Positions 63,697 through 64,000 of a DNA stretch of 64,000 bases are shown piece by piece (position 1 is the stretch's first letter; each line of letters opens with the position of its first letter). Below the pieces are notes generated by a model. That model saw only the letters and a list, made by a program, of their open reading frames with translations, ran no database searches and was not told the origin of the DNA. Location of the stretch: the IMG/VR virus record IMGVR_UViG_3300044959_000348, positions 106,696 through 170,695 of that record, one strand, 5' to 3'. The DNA is from a virus. Position numbers and translations under genes: made by a program.

Positions 63697-63705
63697 TGCA
63701 AATCC

Positions 63706-64000
63706 GTGAACTACTACCACTCCAAGAAGTGGTAGCTTCTGTAGGAGTTTGTGTCTTATGACACCTTATCCTACCCAGGCGGTCACCACACCTTACTACC
63801 CCTATTTGCTTGTATACAGCAAACTCAGGGCTACCTTTTAGTTTCCCATTATCAGGTGTATAGTTTTCTTTTGAAACAGCACTATTAATAGTGCTGTCTA
63901 CACCTGATGTGTATGCTTCATTGATTAATACAGTTTCTATACCATACTCTTTTGATTTGTATTCTATTGCATTAGATACTTTGCCATGTGGTATTAATCT
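63706..64000 (-). mobile_element. IS605-type tnpB C-terminal part with omegaRNA segment, element D (runs off window)
   Basis: On the minus strand the frame is open from the window edge: LIPHGKVSNAIEYKSKEYGI, then VLINEAYTSGVDSTINSAVS, ENYTPDNGKLKGSPEF, ending IRCHKTQTPTEATTS and reading through the terminal hairpin because the stop TGA has become TGG. More of the TnpB C-terminal core (HGKVSNAIEYK) is kept than in A-C, so this copy may be closest to the parent element, possibly with more tnpB beyond 64000. The zinc-ribbon cysteines are absent here too. Its scaffold ends with GTAGTTCAC against the promoter of the 1043-aa gene. Confidence 0.8.

Overview
The window looks like one 64 kb piece of a large contractile-tailed (myovirus-type) phage or prophage of a member of the Bacteroidota. 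Phage evidence: a T4 gp23-like major capsid protein (17871-19463, minus), a tail sheath (44283-46763, plus), a tail-tube-like fold in a 1043-aa protein (60553-63684, minus), a T4 gp26-like zinc baseplate/hub chaperone, a lysozyme-like transglycosylase, a putative endolysin, a putative one-piece spanin, a RusA-like resolvase and a DnaG-like primase. Host evidence: the broken gene at 4051-4440 ends in a type IX secretion (T9SS) sorting domain, which is confined to Bacteroidota, and Shine-Dalgarno sites are almost absent. No terminase, portal, DNA polymerase or convincing tape measure was recognised, so the genome should extend beyond the window.

Layout. 1-3.7 kb: end of a type III modification gene plus an intact restriction gene. 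3.9-17 kb: accessory region with many unknown genes on both strands, three tandem paralogues, a tRNA-Ser, a broken adenine methyltransferase, a methyltransferase-like probable pseudoenzyme, the primase and several TnpB/IS605-type remnants. 17.2-30.5 kb: virion morphogenesis block, almost all minus strand (spanin, terminator, capsid, acidic proteins, baseplate/tail genes, transglycosylase). 30.7-42 kb: a three-gene cassette coding for a VWA protein, an HExxH metalloprotease-like protein and a 1964-aa AAA+ ATPase. 42-43.3 kb: resolvase and endolysin. 43.7-47.3 kb: plus-strand island with the sheath. 47.3-63.7 kb: very large minus-strand proteins, including one of 3310 aa.

Expression. Most genes have a [T/C]ATAAT-like hexamer exactly 6 nt before an ATG or GTG. 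In a sigma70-like promoter that puts the transcription start on the start codon, so most mRNAs should be leaderless. The rule also corrects several starts (e.g. 10103, 14351, 42590, 43745, 44283). Many of these promoters carry TTCGG 1-7 nt upstream of the hexamer, and the same pair precedes the tRNA and one guide-RNA-like element. The capsid gene is the clear exception: it has a strong Shine-Dalgarno and is followed by the only clear intrinsic terminator.

Guide-RNA-like elements. At least nine segments look like right ends / omegaRNA (reRNA) scaffolds of IS200/IS605 TnpB elements. Four (12.6, 26.5, 43.3, 63.7 kb) carry shrunken tnpB fragments; five (3.9, 7.8, 10.1, 17.0, 30.6 kb) carry none. 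No TnpA and no full TnpB is present, though the last element runs off the window. Three of the tnpB-free copies sit right after phage-type promoter boxes. Together with the ATPase-VWA-protease cassette and the leaderless promoter system, these are the most interesting content. All functional calls come from reading motifs by eye; no database search was possible.
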